In this document: positions 8,275 through 17,239 of the stretch, one piece after another
Layout: each line of letters begins with the position of its first letter
How positions within the stretch are numbered: position 1 is the stretch's first letter
NCBI RefSeq assembly: GCF_032598905.1
Contig: NZ_CP122458.1
Span: 9,697,001-9,761,000 of the forward strand
DNA: 64,000 bases
Origin: Streptomyces sp. 11x1
GTDB taxonomy: Bacteria > Actinomycetota > Actinomycetes > Streptomycetales > Streptomycetaceae
Reading direction: 5' to 3'
Notes under the pieces: generated by a model
What the model was told of the DNA's origin: nothing
The model's input: the letters and a program-made list of their open reading frames with translations, nothing else
Database searches by the model: none
Program-made: the position numbers and the translations under genes

Positions 8275-8895
8275 GTGACCGTGACCGTGACTGCGGATTT
8301 GGCCATCTCCCTCGACGGGTACCTCGCCGGCCCCGGCGTCTCACCGGACAACCCGGGCGGCGACGGCGCCGAGCCGCTCTTCGATTGGATCCACAACCTG
8401 GCGAGCTGGCGCGAGCGCCAGGGCATGACCGGCGGCGAGGAGAACCGGGACTCCGAGCTGATGCGCGAATGGTTCGATGCCACCGGGGCGGTGATCATGG
8501 GCCGCACGATGTACGACCTGGGCGAGGAGTTCTGGGGCGACAACCCGCCGTTCCGGACCCCCGTCTTCGTGCTGACCCACCGCCCGAGGCCCGCCCTGGT
8601 CAAGGAGGGCGGCACCACCTTCACCTTCGTCGCCGACGGTGTCCACGGCGCCCTCGACCGGGCGCGGGCCGCCGCCGGGGGTCGCAACGTCGACATCGCG
8701 GGCGGAGCGGACACCGTGCGGCAGTACCTCCGCGAAGGGCTCATCGACGAACTGCACCTGCACGTCGTGCCCGCACTCCTCGGGGACGGGCTGCGACTCT
8801 TCGACGATCCGGCCGCCGGACGGCGCGACCTCGAGACGGTCGGGGTGGTCCACACCGCGCTCGCCACCCACCTGAAGTACCGCTTCGTGCGGTGA
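8275..8895 (+). CDS. Dihydrofolate-reductase-like (RibD C-terminal fold) protein
   Basis: A 206-residue protein of the RibD-C/DHFR-like superfamily, NADPH-dependent reductases of mostly unknown substrate. Typical features are ADLAISLDGYLAGP at the N-terminus, GAVIMGRTMYDLG around residue 70, VFVLTHRPRP, the nucleotide-binding IAGGADTVRQYLREGLIDEL, and the closing GDGLRLFDD. The GTG start at 8275 has AGGAG 9 nt upstream; the frame begins with a short GTG-ACC repeat so a start one or two codons later is possible. It is divergent from the ligase gene across 247 bp that must hold both promoters. These proteins in Streptomyces are often stand-alone. Confidence 0.87.
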   Translation: MTVTVTADLAISLDGYLAGPGVSPDNPGGDGAEPLFDWIHNLASWRERQGMTGGEENRDSELMREWFDATGAVIMGRTMYDLGEEFWGDNPPFRTPVFVLTHRPRPALVKEGGTTFTFVADGVHGALDRARAAAGGRNVDIAGGADTVRQYLREGLIDELHLHVVPALLGDGLRLFDDPAAGRRDLETVGVVHTALATHLKYRFVR

Positions 8896-8950
8896 TAGGG
8901 CTGCCGGACGAGCGCTCCCGCCACCGAGACGTCGAAGCCCTCTGGGGTAT

Positions 8951-9568
8951 GTGACGGGGATCACTCCGGACGGAAAACCCGTCGCGCGGGCGCCACGTCT
9001 AGGGGGTGTGAGATCAGTCAGGAAGGCAGCGGGAGAGCCGGACGAGGAACGCCTCGTCCGGCTCGTGGCCAAGGGCGACCGCGCGGCGTTCGACGAGCTG
9101 TACCGGCGCACGGCGCCATGGCTGGCGGTGCGGTTGCGGCGCCGCTGCGCCGACGAGCAGATCGTCGCCGAGGTCATGCAGGAGACGTACCTGGCGGTGT
9201 GGCGCGCGGCGGGCGCGTTCGCCGGGGCGGCCGTCGGAGGGACCGCCGTCGGCTGGCTGTGGACCATCGCCGCCCGTCGGCTCGTGGACGCCTTCCGGCG
9301 CAGGGCCCACCACGCGGAACCCCCGCCCGCGGCCGCCGCGCACCCCGTGGCGCCCGCCGCCGAGGACGAGGCGCTCGCGGCGACCGTCGGCGGCGACGTC
9401 GGGGACGCGCTGCGCCGTCTCGCGCCCGAACTCAGGGCGGTACTGCAGGCCATGGTGCTCGACGGGCTCACCGTCCGGGAGACCTCGGTCCTGCTCGGCG
9501 TGCCCGAGGGCACGGTCAAGACCCGTGCCCGCCGGGCCCGGACCGAGATGCGAAAGGCCCTGGCATGA
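8951..9568 (+). CDS. ECF RNA polymerase sigma factor
   Basis: A 205-residue sigma-70 family ECF factor. Region 2 contains DEERLVRLVAKGDRAAFDELY and the EVMQETYLAVWR helix, and region 4 contains the HTH LTVRETSVLLGVPEGTVKTRARRAR (motif at about residues 177-201). A start at GTG 8951 gives a non-conserved leader; GTG 9008 would give 186 residues and fits the family better, with AGGGGG unusually close. Its stop overlaps the next gene as ATGA, so sigma and anti-sigma are translated together. The membrane anti-sigma partner and the ABC genes that follow suggest an envelope-stress or export response in which the operon is likely autoregulated. Confidence 0.9.
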   Translation: MTGITPDGKPVARAPRLGGVRSVRKAAGEPDEERLVRLVAKGDRAAFDELYRRTAPWLAVRLRRRCADEQIVAEVMQETYLAVWRAAGAFAGAAVGGTAVGWLWTIAARRLVDAFRRRAHHAEPPPAAAAHPVAPAAEDEALAATVGGDVGDALRRLAPELRAVLQAMVLDGLTVRETSVLLGVPEGTVKTRARRARTEMRKALA

Positions 9569-10395
9569 GTGTGGAGCACGCGTCGACGCGGCTCATCGAC
9601 GGTTACGCGCGCGGGGACACCGGCCTCGCCACCGACGAGGTCTGGGCCCTGGAAGCACATCTGGAGGCCTGCCGCACCTGCCGGGACCGGCTGTCGGCTG
9701 CCGTCACGGCGAGCGCGCCCGCCGTGGCCGCCCTGGTCGGCACCGTATGGGCCGACCTCGAACCCCGGCTGGCCGCCACCGCCACCATGCCCCGCAGGAG
9801 ACGGCTGGGCGCCCGGCTGTCGACCTGGCTGACGCCCACGACGGTGCCGTGGCTGGCCATGGTCATGAGCGTCACCCTGATCGCGCTGCTGTTCGATCTC
9901 GCCGACCCCGGCACGGGACCCGGCTCCCGCGAGGTGTCGCTGGTGCTGCTGTTCTCCCCCGTCCTGCCCGTGCTCGGCGTCGCGGCCTCCTGGGCACGCG
10001 GCCTGGACCCGGCGTACGAGCTGACGGCCTCCGTGCCCCGGGCCGGGCTCCCCCTGGTGCTGCGGCGCACCGTGGCCGTGCTCGTCCTCGTCGTGCCCGC
10101 GCTGTTCGTGGGCGGATGGGCGACGGGGGTGACGGCCGCCCAGTGGCTGCTGCCCTGTCTGGCGTTCACCTCGACGACCCTCGCACTCGGCGGACTCGTC
10201 GGCGTGACCCGAGCCGCCCTCGCGCTGGTCGCGGTGTGGGCCGCCGTGGTCGTGGCGCCGACCCTGGCCACCGGCCGCACACCCCTCGCTCTCCGGACGG
10301 ACGGCATGCCCGTGTGGGGGCTGATCCTCGCGCTAGGCGTCGGCGTCGTGATCGCCCGCAGGGGCGCCTACTCCGTGCTGGGAGCCCATCGATGA
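9565..10395 (+). CDS. Membrane anti-sigma factor with zinc-finger domain
   Basis: A 276-residue protein. The N-terminus carries the zinc-binding anti-sigma motif H-x3-C-x2-C (HLEACRTC, about residues 29-36), and about six hydrophobic helices follow from residue 90. The ATG at 9565 overlaps the sigma stop (ATGA), the usual arrangement for a sigma/anti-sigma pair held in a 1:1 ratio. It should bind the ECF factor at the inner face of the membrane and release it on a signal. The many membrane helices are more than in simple ZAS proteins and resemble the permease genes further down, so it may sense or associate with the ABC transporter. Confidence 0.85.
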   Translation: MSVEHASTRLIDGYARGDTGLATDEVWALEAHLEACRTCRDRLSAAVTASAPAVAALVGTVWADLEPRLAATATMPRRRRLGARLSTWLTPTTVPWLAMVMSVTLIALLFDLADPGTGPGSREVSLVLLFSPVLPVLGVAASWARGLDPAYELTASVPRAGLPLVLRRTVAVLVLVVPALFVGGWATGVTAAQWLLPCLAFTSTTLALGGLVGVTRAALALVAVWAAVVVAPTLATGRTPLALRTDGMPVWGLILALGVGVVIARRGAYSVLGAHR

Positions 10396-10445
10396 CCCCG
10401 AAGACGACCACCAAGACGACCACCGACGGGAAGGAACCACACGTG

Positions 10446-11252
10446 ATGACCGCGCTGACCGCGGCCGACCTCGCGCCGACGCCCTACGCCTGGGAGATCC
10501 GGGCCACGGGGCTGAAGGTGAGGGCCGGGCGGAAACGGATGGCCGTCGACGGGCTCGACCTGTCGCTCGGCACCGGCGTGCACGGCCTGCTCGGACCCAA
10601 CGGGGCCGGCAAGACCACCCTCATCCGGGCGCTGGCCACCGTGCTGCGCCCCGCCGAGGGCACCCTGGAACTGCTGGGCGAGTTCGCCGGCGGACTCGGC
10701 GAACACCGGGCAATGCGCCGCCGGATCGGCTATCTGCCGCAGGAGTTCGGCTATTACAAGCGCTTCACCGTGCGCGAGTTCATCGAGTACATGGCATGGC
10801 TGAAGGAGGTCCCGAAGGCGGACATCCCCGGCGCCGTGCAGCGGGCGATCGAACGGGTCGGCCTCGCCGACCGCGCCGACGAGCGGATGAAGGCCCTCTC
10901 GGGCGGCATGGTGCGGCGCGTCGGGATCGCCCAGGCCATCGTCAACGACCCGGCGATCCTGCTCCTCGACGAGCCGACCGTCGGCCTGGACCCCGCCCAA
11001 CGGCTGCGCTTCCGTGAGCTGTTGCAGGAGCTGGGCACGGACACCTGTGTCGTCGTCTCGACCCATCTGGTGGAGGATGTCGCCGCCGCCTGCACCGACG
11101 TGGTCCTCTTCGCCGAGGGCCGGCTCGTCTTCCAGGGCACCCCCGACGAGCTGGCCGCCGCGGGCGGTCCCGAGCACGTGGGCGACAGCCCGCTGGAGCG
11201 GGGCTACTCGGCGCTGCTGCTCGACCCCCGCCAGGAGAGGGGCACCTGGTGA
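10446..11252 (+). CDS. ABC transporter ATP-binding protein
   Basis: A 268-residue ATPase of the drug/polysaccharide exporter type. Walker A is GPNGAGKTT, the Q-loop LPQEFGYYKRF, the signature LSGGM, Walker B ILLLDEPTVGLD, and the H-switch STHLVEDV. GGGAAGGA (10428-10435) precedes GTG 10443/ATG 10446; a longer start at ATG 10392, overlapping the anti-sigma stop as ATGA, is also possible. The membrane components are the next two genes, coupled by a GTGA overlap. Substrate is unknown; control by the upstream sigma/anti-sigma pair suggests a stress-induced exporter. Confidence 0.92.
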   Translation: MTALTAADLAPTPYAWEIRATGLKVRAGRKRMAVDGLDLSLGTGVHGLLGPNGAGKTTLIRALATVLRPAEGTLELLGEFAGGLGEHRAMRRRIGYLPQEFGYYKRFTVREFIEYMAWLKEVPKADIPGAVQRAIERVGLADRADERMKALSGGMVRRVGIAQAIVNDPAILLLDEPTVGLDPAQRLRFRELLQELGTDTCVVVSTHLVEDVAAACTDVVLFAEGRLVFQGTPDELAAAGGPEHVGDSPLERGYSALLLDPRQERGTW

Positions 11253-12631
11253 ACGGCCGTGTCCTGCGCATCGAGCTGAGGCGCTCCGTCGCCCCCTGGG
11301 CCGGCGTCGTGTCCCTCTGCGTCGCCCTGGCGTTCCTGTACCTGGTGAGCGGACCGTGGTGGAAGGGTTCAGCGCCGTGGACGAGCCAGTGGACGTCCCT
11401 GGCCCTGTGGACCCGGTTCCTGCTGGCCGTCCTGTGGCCGCTCGCGCTGGCGCTCGGCGCCCTCCAGGGGCTGCGCGACCACCGCTCCCGCATGACCGAG
11501 CTGCTGACGAGCACCCCACGGCCCGCCCGGCAGCGGGCGGTCACGACCGCGGGCGCCACGGTGATCACGTTGACCGCGGCCTTCACACTCGTCGTCCTCC
11601 TGGGCGCGGTCCAAGTGATCGGCAACACCGAGTACACGCACCTCGGCTGGCTGCCGATCTCGCTGGTCGCCGTGCTCGCGCTCGTCGCGGGGGCCCTGCT
11701 CGGCATGGGCATCGGACGCAGCCTCCCCTCCCCGCTGACCCCGCCCGCACTGGCCGTGGCCGCCTTCGTCTTCGTCAACCTGCTGCGGATGTCGACGGAG
11801 TCGGCCGTGCCGACGGCTGTCTCGGGGCCGACCGGCGTCGCCCTGCTGTCACCGGCGGTGGACGAGACGCTCAACGTGTTCCTGACCCTCTCCGCCCCCG
11901 TGCACCTGGGCCAGACGGTCTGGCTGCTCGGCATGGCCGTGACCGGTTTCGCCCTGCTGGCCGCTGCCACGCCGCGCGCCCGGCTGCTCGCCCTCGCGCC
12001 CGTCCTGGCGGGCGCCGTGATCGCCCTGCTCGTCCTGCCCGCCGACCCCCGTCGGGTGTACGTCGTCGACGAGGCCGCCGCGGCCCAGGTGTGCGACGGA
12101 CCGGTGTGCGTGGCCGCCGTCCACCAGGAGCGCCTGCCGGACCTCGCGGACCCGGGGAAGAAGGCGCTGCGCCACCTGCGGGACGTCCTCGGCGGCGAGG
12201 CACCGACCACCGTCCGGGAGAGCACCGCGCAACGGGGGATCTTCGACGCGCCGGAACGGTCACGTACGGCCGTCCTCTTCGACTTCGGCGACAGCGTGAT
12301 CGCCGACGCCGAGGGCGAGCAGCTGACACGGGCCCTCCTCGGGCAGGGCATGGCGCCGGTCTGCTTCGCCCGCAGCGCCCGCGAGAGCGGCACGGTCGGT
12401 GAACTCGCGGCACAGGGCGTCGTGGCCGGCTGGGTCCTCGGCGATCTGCGGCCCTTCGAGGGCGCCATGCACCCGCAGAGCGCCCAACTCGCCACGGCCG
12501 GACCGGTGTTCAAGGAACTCAAGGCCCTGCCATGGTCCGAGCAGGTCGCCCGCGTCAAGGCCGCGCACACCGCCGCGGTCTCCTGCTCGGGCGACCCGCT
12601 CACCATCCTGGACGGCGGTACGGCCCGATGA
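11249..12631 (+). CDS. ABC transporter permease-like membrane protein
   Basis: A 460-residue protein with about six hydrophobic helices in residues 1-260, arranged like ABC-2 permeases, and then a soluble C-terminal domain of about 190 residues that starts near PADPRRVYVVDEA. That domain contains Cys residues (AAAQVCDGPVCVAA) but no motif I recognise. Translation is coupled to the ATPase gene by a GTGA overlap and to the next gene by ATGA. It is most likely one half of the membrane channel of the exporter encoded here. Confidence 0.78.
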   Translation: MNGRVLRIELRRSVAPWAGVVSLCVALAFLYLVSGPWWKGSAPWTSQWTSLALWTRFLLAVLWPLALALGALQGLRDHRSRMTELLTSTPRPARQRAVTTAGATVITLTAAFTLVVLLGAVQVIGNTEYTHLGWLPISLVAVLALVAGALLGMGIGRSLPSPLTPPALAVAAFVFVNLLRMSTESAVPTAVSGPTGVALLSPAVDETLNVFLTLSAPVHLGQTVWLLGMAVTGFALLAAATPRARLLALAPVLAGAVIALLVLPADPRRVYVVDEAAAAQVCDGPVCVAAVHQERLPDLADPGKKALRHLRDVLGGEAPTTVRESTAQRGIFDAPERSRTAVLFDFGDSVIADAEGEQLTRALLGQGMAPVCFARSARESGTVGELAAQGVVAGWVLGDLRPFEGAMHPQSAQLATAGPVFKELKALPWSEQVARVKAAHTAAVSCSGDPLTILDGGTAR

Positions 12632-13206
12632 GATGGCTGACCCTGTACGCGCGCTCCCGGCAGGTGCCCGCGTCGCTCGCCGCCGTCCTGTTCAGCGCGG
12701 CCGCGGTGTGGGCGCTGGTCGCCCGGGACGGCGGCGGGGGAGCGGTCGATCCGAGGACGCCCGTGTTCGTCCTCGTCGCCGGGGTGACGGCCGCCTCGAT
12801 CGGGCTCGGCGGGCAGGACCACGCGCTGGACCGCACGGCCGCGATCGGCTGGCGGCCCCGCAGGGCGGCACATGTGCTGCTCATCGGCACGGTCGTCGCC
12901 GCCGTGCTCCTCGCGGTACGGGCGACGGGCACCGACCTGGCCGCCACCGCGTTCGTCGTCCGCGACAGCGCGGGGCTGACGGGGCTCGTCGCCCTCGGAG
13001 CGGTCGTGTGCGGGGCACCGTACGCGTGGACCCCGGCGGTCGGCTGGCTGTCGTTCTCGGTCTTCGCCCCGCCCCCTACGAGCCTGCCGACGGAGATCGC
13101 GACCTGGATGCTGCTGCCGCCCGGCACGCCCGCGGCCACCTGGACGGCCGTGGCCCTCGCGGTCACCGGCACCACGGTGTACGCCCTCGCGGGCCCGCGA
13201 CGGTAG
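12628..13206 (+). CDS. Small membrane protein, second ABC permease component
   Basis: A 192-residue hydrophobic protein with about five predicted membrane helices (first at residues 12-30) and no soluble domain. It begins in an ATGA overlap with the preceding permease gene and ends the sigma-factor operon. No family motif is evident; the position and topology suggest the second membrane subunit of the ABC exporter. After it come 36 bp and then the convergent mannosyltransferase gene. Confidence 0.75.
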   Translation: MRWLTLYARSRQVPASLAAVLFSAAAVWALVARDGGGGAVDPRTPVFVLVAGVTAASIGLGGQDHALDRTAAIGWRPRRAAHVLLIGTVVAAVLLAVRATGTDLAATAFVVRDSAGLTGLVALGAVVCGAPYAWTPAVGWLSFSVFAPPPTSLPTEIATWMLLPPGTPAATWTAVALAVTGTTVYALAGPRR

Positions 13207-13242
13207 CCGCCCGGGTCGGCGGCGGGAGCACGGAGTCGGGGC

Positions 13243-14946
13243 TCATATCCAGGTGTCGAGCCACATCCGGACCTGCCAGTCGGGATACGGGATCGTGAGG
13301 CCCGTGTAGATCGGGAAGAAGTAGACGAAGTTCCAGACTACGAGCAGGACGAGGGTCCCGACCGCCACCGCTCCCCGGTTGCGGCGGTCGGCGCCCGCGC
13401 CCGGCGGACCCAGCAGCGCGCCCAGCGTCATGGCCACGGCCAGGCACAGGTACGGCACGAACACGACGGCGTAGAAGGCGAAGATCGTGCGGTCCTGGTA
13501 GAAGAACCAGGGCAGGTAGCCGGCGGCCACCGCGCACAGCACCGCGCCCGCGCGCCAGTCCCGGCGCAGTGCCCACCGGAACAGCAGGTACCCGAGGGCG
13601 CAGCACGCCGTCCACCACAGCATCGGCGTCCCCAGGGCGAGGATCGCCTGGGAGCAGCCGGTCAGCGCGTGACAGCCGGCCTCACCCGGCTCGGGTGACC
13701 GGTACGAGAACAGCACGGGGCGGCCGAGGACCAGCCAACTCCACGGGTTGGACTCGTACTTGTGGTAGGTGTCCAGCCCCACGTTGAACCGGTAGACGGC
13801 GGACTCGTAGTGCCACAGGCTGCGCAGCGGCGCCGGGATCCAGGACCAGACGCCGCCGCGGCCGTCCGCCCAGTGCCTGCCGTAGCCGTCGTCGGACAGG
13901 AACCAGCCGGTCCATGTCACCAGATACGTCACCGCGGCGACCGGGGCGAGGGAGAGCACGGACCGGCCGAGGTCCTTGCGCAGCACCGCCCGGTACGGGC
14001 GGCGTGCCCCCGCGACGCGGCGGGCGCCGACGTCCCACAGCACGGTCAGGACCATGAAGAAGGCCAGGAAGTACAGGCCGTTCCACTTGGTCGAGGCGGC
14101 GAGACCCAGACATACACCCGCCGCGAGCCGCCAAGGGCGCCATCCCGCACCGGCGTGGTCCCCGGTGTCCCCGTCCGGGCGGACATGCCCGTCCGGGGCC
14201 ACCGGCAGCGCCGCCGCGAGCCGGGCCCGGGCGTGGTCCCGGTCGAGCAGCAGGCAACCGAACGCCGCCAGGACGAAGAACATGACGATCAGGTCGAGCA
14301 GCGCGGTGCGGCTCATCACGAAGTGCAGACCGTCCACCGCCATCAGCGCGCCGGCCAGACAGCCCAGGAACGTGGAACGGAACAGGCGGCGTCCGACGCG
14401 GCAGAGCATCAGGACCGACAGGGTGCCGAGGAGGGCCGTCATGAAGCGCCAGCCGAACGGTTCGAGACCGAACATCCACTCCCCGACGGCGATCACCCAC
14501 TTGCCCGTCGGCGGGTGTGCGACGAAGGCGCCGGCGTCGGAGAGCGGGATCACCTGCGGGTCGGCCAGCACCTGAGGGTCGGCGACCTTGCGGTCCGGCC
14601 AAGTGCCTTCGTAGCCCAGTCGCAGCAGCGACCACGCGTCCTTGGCGTAGTACGTCTCGTCGAAGGCCAGTTCGCGCGGCTGTCCGAGGCGCCAGAAGCG
14701 GATCGACCCCGCCAGCAGGGCCACGAGCAGCGGCCCCAGCCACCCCGTCGCACGCGCGATCCGGTACGCGGACGCCGGCCCGAGCCCGACCCGCTCCCAG
14801 ATCCGGGTCCCCGGCTCCGGGAAGGGCGGCACCAGCCGTTCGCGCAGGTCGCTGAGAGGCCGCCCCACGTACCCGAACGGGCGCAGACGGTCGATCCGGT
14901 CGATCCGGTCGAGGGACGCCGTCGTCGGACGGGGGCCGTGGAGCAT
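13243..14946 (-). CDS. PMT-family dolichyl/polyprenyl-phosphate-mannose protein mannosyltransferase
   Basis: A 567-residue polytopic membrane enzyme of the protein O-mannosyltransferase (GT39) family, which transfers mannose from polyprenyl-phosphate-mannose to Ser/Thr of secreted proteins. The first extracytoplasmic loop has the key acidic motif AFDETYYAKD (about residues 97-106) just after the first helix (LLVALLAGSIRFWRL), followed by FVAHPPTGKW and GWRF as in actinobacterial Pmt, and the C-terminal four-helix module closes the protein. An N-terminal DRIDRIDRL tandem is unusual. The gene is alone, flanked by the sigma operon and a divergent acetyltransferase, so it may be a paralogue of the housekeeping enzyme. 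Confidence 0.9.
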   Translation of the reverse strand: MLHGPRPTTASLDRIDRIDRLRPFGYVGRPLSDLRERLVPPFPEPGTRIWERVGLGPASAYRIARATGWLGPLLVALLAGSIRFWRLGQPRELAFDETYYAKDAWSLLRLGYEGTWPDRKVADPQVLADPQVIPLSDAGAFVAHPPTGKWVIAVGEWMFGLEPFGWRFMTALLGTLSVLMLCRVGRRLFRSTFLGCLAGALMAVDGLHFVMSRTALLDLIVMFFVLAAFGCLLLDRDHARARLAAALPVAPDGHVRPDGDTGDHAGAGWRPWRLAAGVCLGLAASTKWNGLYFLAFFMVLTVLWDVGARRVAGARRPYRAVLRKDLGRSVLSLAPVAAVTYLVTWTGWFLSDDGYGRHWADGRGGVWSWIPAPLRSLWHYESAVYRFNVGLDTYHKYESNPWSWLVLGRPVLFSYRSPEPGEAGCHALTGCSQAILALGTPMLWWTACCALGYLLFRWALRRDWRAGAVLCAVAAGYLPWFFYQDRTIFAFYAVVFVPYLCLAVAMTLGALLGPPGAGADRRNRGAVAVGTLVLLVVWNFVYFFPIYTGLTIPYPDWQVRMWLDTWI

Positions 14947-15172
14947 CGCGGTGACAGCGTCCTTCGAGAGTGTGTACGAACATGGCCTCGCCGCTCACGC
15001 GGAGTGGTGCACCCGCTCACGCACCCCCCGCGCGTTCGACTCCGGAGATCGTAATGGGCGTGCGTTCGGCCCCTTCGGGCCGGTGTGTCTCGCACGCCAA
15101 CGGCCCCCCGACGACCAACTGCCCACCACCGCCCACGAATCCGGATGCGGGACGGCGCCGCCCCGTGGTGGG

Positions 15173-16027
15173 ATGCGGCCCGTGAGCGAATCGTTGCGGG
15201 CCCGTATCGAGCGGTACTACACCACCGTGCCGTCGCGGTTCGCGGAGGTCGAGGAGTTCGGGCCGCTGCGGCTCTTCGTACGCAAGGAGCCGGGCGCTCC
15301 CTACTACGGCGGGCCCGGTCACGCCCAGCCCATGGTGGGAAGGGCCGCGGCGATCGGTGCCGCCGACATCGCACGGGTCCGGGCCCGACAGCGTGAACTC
15401 GGCGTCCCGGAGGCGTTCGAGTGGCTGGCCGAGTCGGCGCCGGCGCTGCGGACCGCGATCGAGGACTCCGGACTGCCGGTGCTGGAACGCCCCTTGATGG
15501 CGTTGGACCCGTCCCACCGAGTCGCCCCGCACCCGGTGCCGGAAGGTGTGACCCTCCGGGCGCTGACCGCCGACGATCCCGTGCTGCCCGCGGCCCTCGC
15601 CCTGCCGCGGCTGGCCTTCGCGGAGGAGGGCACCGCCGTCGGCGCGGCCGGCCGAGCGGAGTTGGCGGCGGTGGCCCGGGAACTGATCGCGGACGGCACC
15701 GTGGAGACGGTCCGCCCCGTGCTCCGCGCCGGGCACAAGGCGCTCGTCGCCGCCATCGCCCCGGACGGTACGCCGCTGGCCGTCGGCCACTTCCATCCGA
15801 TGGACGGCACCACCGAGATCGGCGGCGTCGGCACCCTGCCCACCGCCCGCCGGCAGGGCCTGGCCGCAGCCGTCACGGCGGCCCTGGTCGCACACGCCCG
15901 CGACCACGGGGTGCGCACCGTCTTCCTCGCCTACGCCGAGGACACCGTGGCCCGCATCTACTCCCGTCTGGGCTTCCGCCCCGCCGGTTGCACCCTGCTG
16001 ATCGCCGACCAGCCCGCCCGGTCGTAG
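15173..16027 (+). CDS. GNAT family N-acetyltransferase
   Basis: A 284-residue protein. The C-terminal 130 residues form the GNAT fold: strand 4 VGHFHPMDGTTEIGGVGTLP, the acetyl-CoA pyrophosphate loop ARRQGLAAAV, and the closing YSRLGFRPAG. The N-terminal half is an additional domain that probably binds substrate. The start at ATG 15173 (or GTG 15182) was chosen over the longer frame because the sequence before it is the divergent promoter region and GGTGGGA lies close upstream. Substrate unknown. Confidence 0.86.
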   Translation: MRPVSESLRARIERYYTTVPSRFAEVEEFGPLRLFVRKEPGAPYYGGPGHAQPMVGRAAAIGAADIARVRARQRELGVPEAFEWLAESAPALRTAIEDSGLPVLERPLMALDPSHRVAPHPVPEGVTLRALTADDPVLPAALALPRLAFAEEGTAVGAAGRAELAAVARELIADGTVETVRPVLRAGHKALVAAIAPDGTPLAVGHFHPMDGTTEIGGVGTLPTARRQGLAAAVTAALVAHARDHGVRTVFLAYAEDTVARIYSRLGFRPAGCTLLIADQPARS

Positions 16028-16123
16028 CGGTCGGCAGCGGGCCACCGCCGTGCCGGTGCGGTTCGCCCGCCGACACGGCACTGAGCGCGGCGAACGTCCG
16101 TCGGGGGACATTCCAGGAGGGCC

Positions 16124-16148
16124 GCGTGGCTGGGCCGTTCGCGGGTAC
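16124..16148 (+). promoter_or_regulatory. SigB-like promoter for hemerythrin gene
   Basis: GCGT (16124-16127) and GGGTAC (16143-16148) are spaced by 15 nt, a full match to the Streptomyces SigB consensus. The element lies 79 nt before the hemerythrin ATG, and the same GCGT-N15-GGGTAC arrangement recurs before the SDR gene at 18134. Confidence 0.5.
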
Positions 16149-16227
16149 TCGGGGTCGCGCCGGGGGCCCGACGAGGCTCGCGGGTACGGATGGCGCAAGC
16201 GTCGTAGCGAGGAGAGGAGCGCGAGAC

Positions 16228-16791
16228 ATGGGACACGGCGGAGATGTCATCGACGAACTGACCGCGGACCACGGGGAAGTGGAGGAGATGTTCGTCCGGA
16301 TCGAGGCACTGCCCTCCGGTGATCCCCAGCGCAAGCAGCACATGGACCAGGTCACCATCGAGCTGGTGCGTCACTCGGTCGCCGAGGAGGCATACCTCTA
16401 CCCGGCCGTACGCGAGCACCTGCCGGACGGCGACGCGATCGCCGACCGTGAGCTGGAGGACCACGCCGAGGCCGAGCGCACCATGAAGGCGCTGGAGCGG
16501 TGCGAGGCCGACGACCCGGACTTCGACCTGTTGGCCACCCAGCTGATGGCCGAGATCAGGTCGCACATCCAGGACGAGGAGAACAACCTCTTGCCCAGGC
16601 TGCGCGCGGCCTGCTCGGCGGACGCCCTGAACAGTCTCGGGGACAAGGTCCGCACGGCCAAGAAGACGGCCCCGACCCGGCCGCACCCGGCGGCCCCGGA
16701 CACCCCGCCGGCCAACAAGCTGCTCGCCCCCGGAATGGGCCTCATGGACCGCATGCGGGACGCGCTGTCCGGCCGGGGCAAGGACGACTGA
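16228..16791 (+). CDS. Hemerythrin HHE-domain protein
   Basis: A 187-residue protein with a four-helix hemerythrin-like domain in residues 1-130. Candidate diiron ligands are the His in ELTADHGEVEE, the His and Glu in RHSVAEEAYLYP, His in EDHAEAERT, and the His/Glu of HIQDEENNLLP. The C-terminal 50 residues are Pro/Ala-rich and end in a short basic helix. GGAGAGGAG lies just upstream of ATG 16228. Such proteins bind O2, NO or sense redox state; many are stress-induced in Streptomyces, which fits the SigB-like promoter here. Confidence 0.9.
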   Translation: MGHGGDVIDELTADHGEVEEMFVRIEALPSGDPQRKQHMDQVTIELVRHSVAEEAYLYPAVREHLPDGDAIADRELEDHAEAERTMKALERCEADDPDFDLLATQLMAEIRSHIQDEENNLLPRLRAACSADALNSLGDKVRTAKKTAPTRPHPAAPDTPPANKLLAPGMGLMDRMRDALSGRGKDD

Positions 16792-16820
16792 CGTGGCACG
16801 CGACTGACCACGCGACCGAC

Positions 16821-16890
16821 GAGGCGGACGGCGGCGGGCCGGTGGGGACCAGGATCACCTGGTGGCCACCGGCCCGCCGCCGTCCGCCTC
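16821..16890 (+). terminator. Long perfect hairpin after hemerythrin gene
   Basis: Arms of 25 bp at 16821-16845 and 16866-16890 are perfectly complementary, with a 20-nt loop that itself contains a 6-bp stem (ACCAGG/CCTGGT). It starts 30 bp after the hemerythrin stop. There is no U-tract, as is normal for Streptomyces terminators. It would also block antisense transcription arriving from the right. Confidence 0.8.
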
Positions 16891-16979
16891 TGCCTACCTC
16901 GTCCACCTCGTTGTCCACCTCGTTCGGGACTCGCCGCGCTCGCTACGTGGGTCGACGTCACGTGGGTCGACGTCCGTCG

Positions 16980-17150
16980 TCAGTCGTCACCCTTCACGAT
17001 GTGCGAGTCCGTCCCGGCCCCCGCCGCCTGCGTGCGCTCCCGGTCCGTCACGGCCGGCAGGCACAGGCGCACACCCTTCCCGTGTCGGCGCCGGGCCTCT
17101 GCCCAGCCGCTCTCGCGGACGACGAGTTTCCCGACGGTGTGCGTGCTCAC
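16980..17150 (-). CDS. Small hypothetical protein, 56 aa
   Basis: A GTG at 17150 opens 56 codons to a TGA at 16980-16982. About 91 per cent of third positions are G or C, matching the neighbouring genes. The peptide begins MSTHTVGKLVVRESGW, is Arg-rich in the middle (AEARRRHGKGVRLCLP) and ends acidic (IVKGDD). No family is recognised, and no strong ribosome site is present (an AAGAAG lies about 13 nt upstream). It faces the hemerythrin terminator and lies just downstream of the broken SDR gene on the same strand. Confidence 0.5.
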   Translation of the reverse strand: MSTHTVGKLVVRESGWAEARRRHGKGVRLCLPAVTDRERTQAAGAGTDSHIVKGDD

Positions 17151-17239
17151 GGCATCTCATCTTCTTTCCGAACCCGAAGGCGAACCGCTTCCTGCTGTCG
17201 CGCCCACGGGTGCCCGGTGCCGGAGCGCCCAAACGGCCC

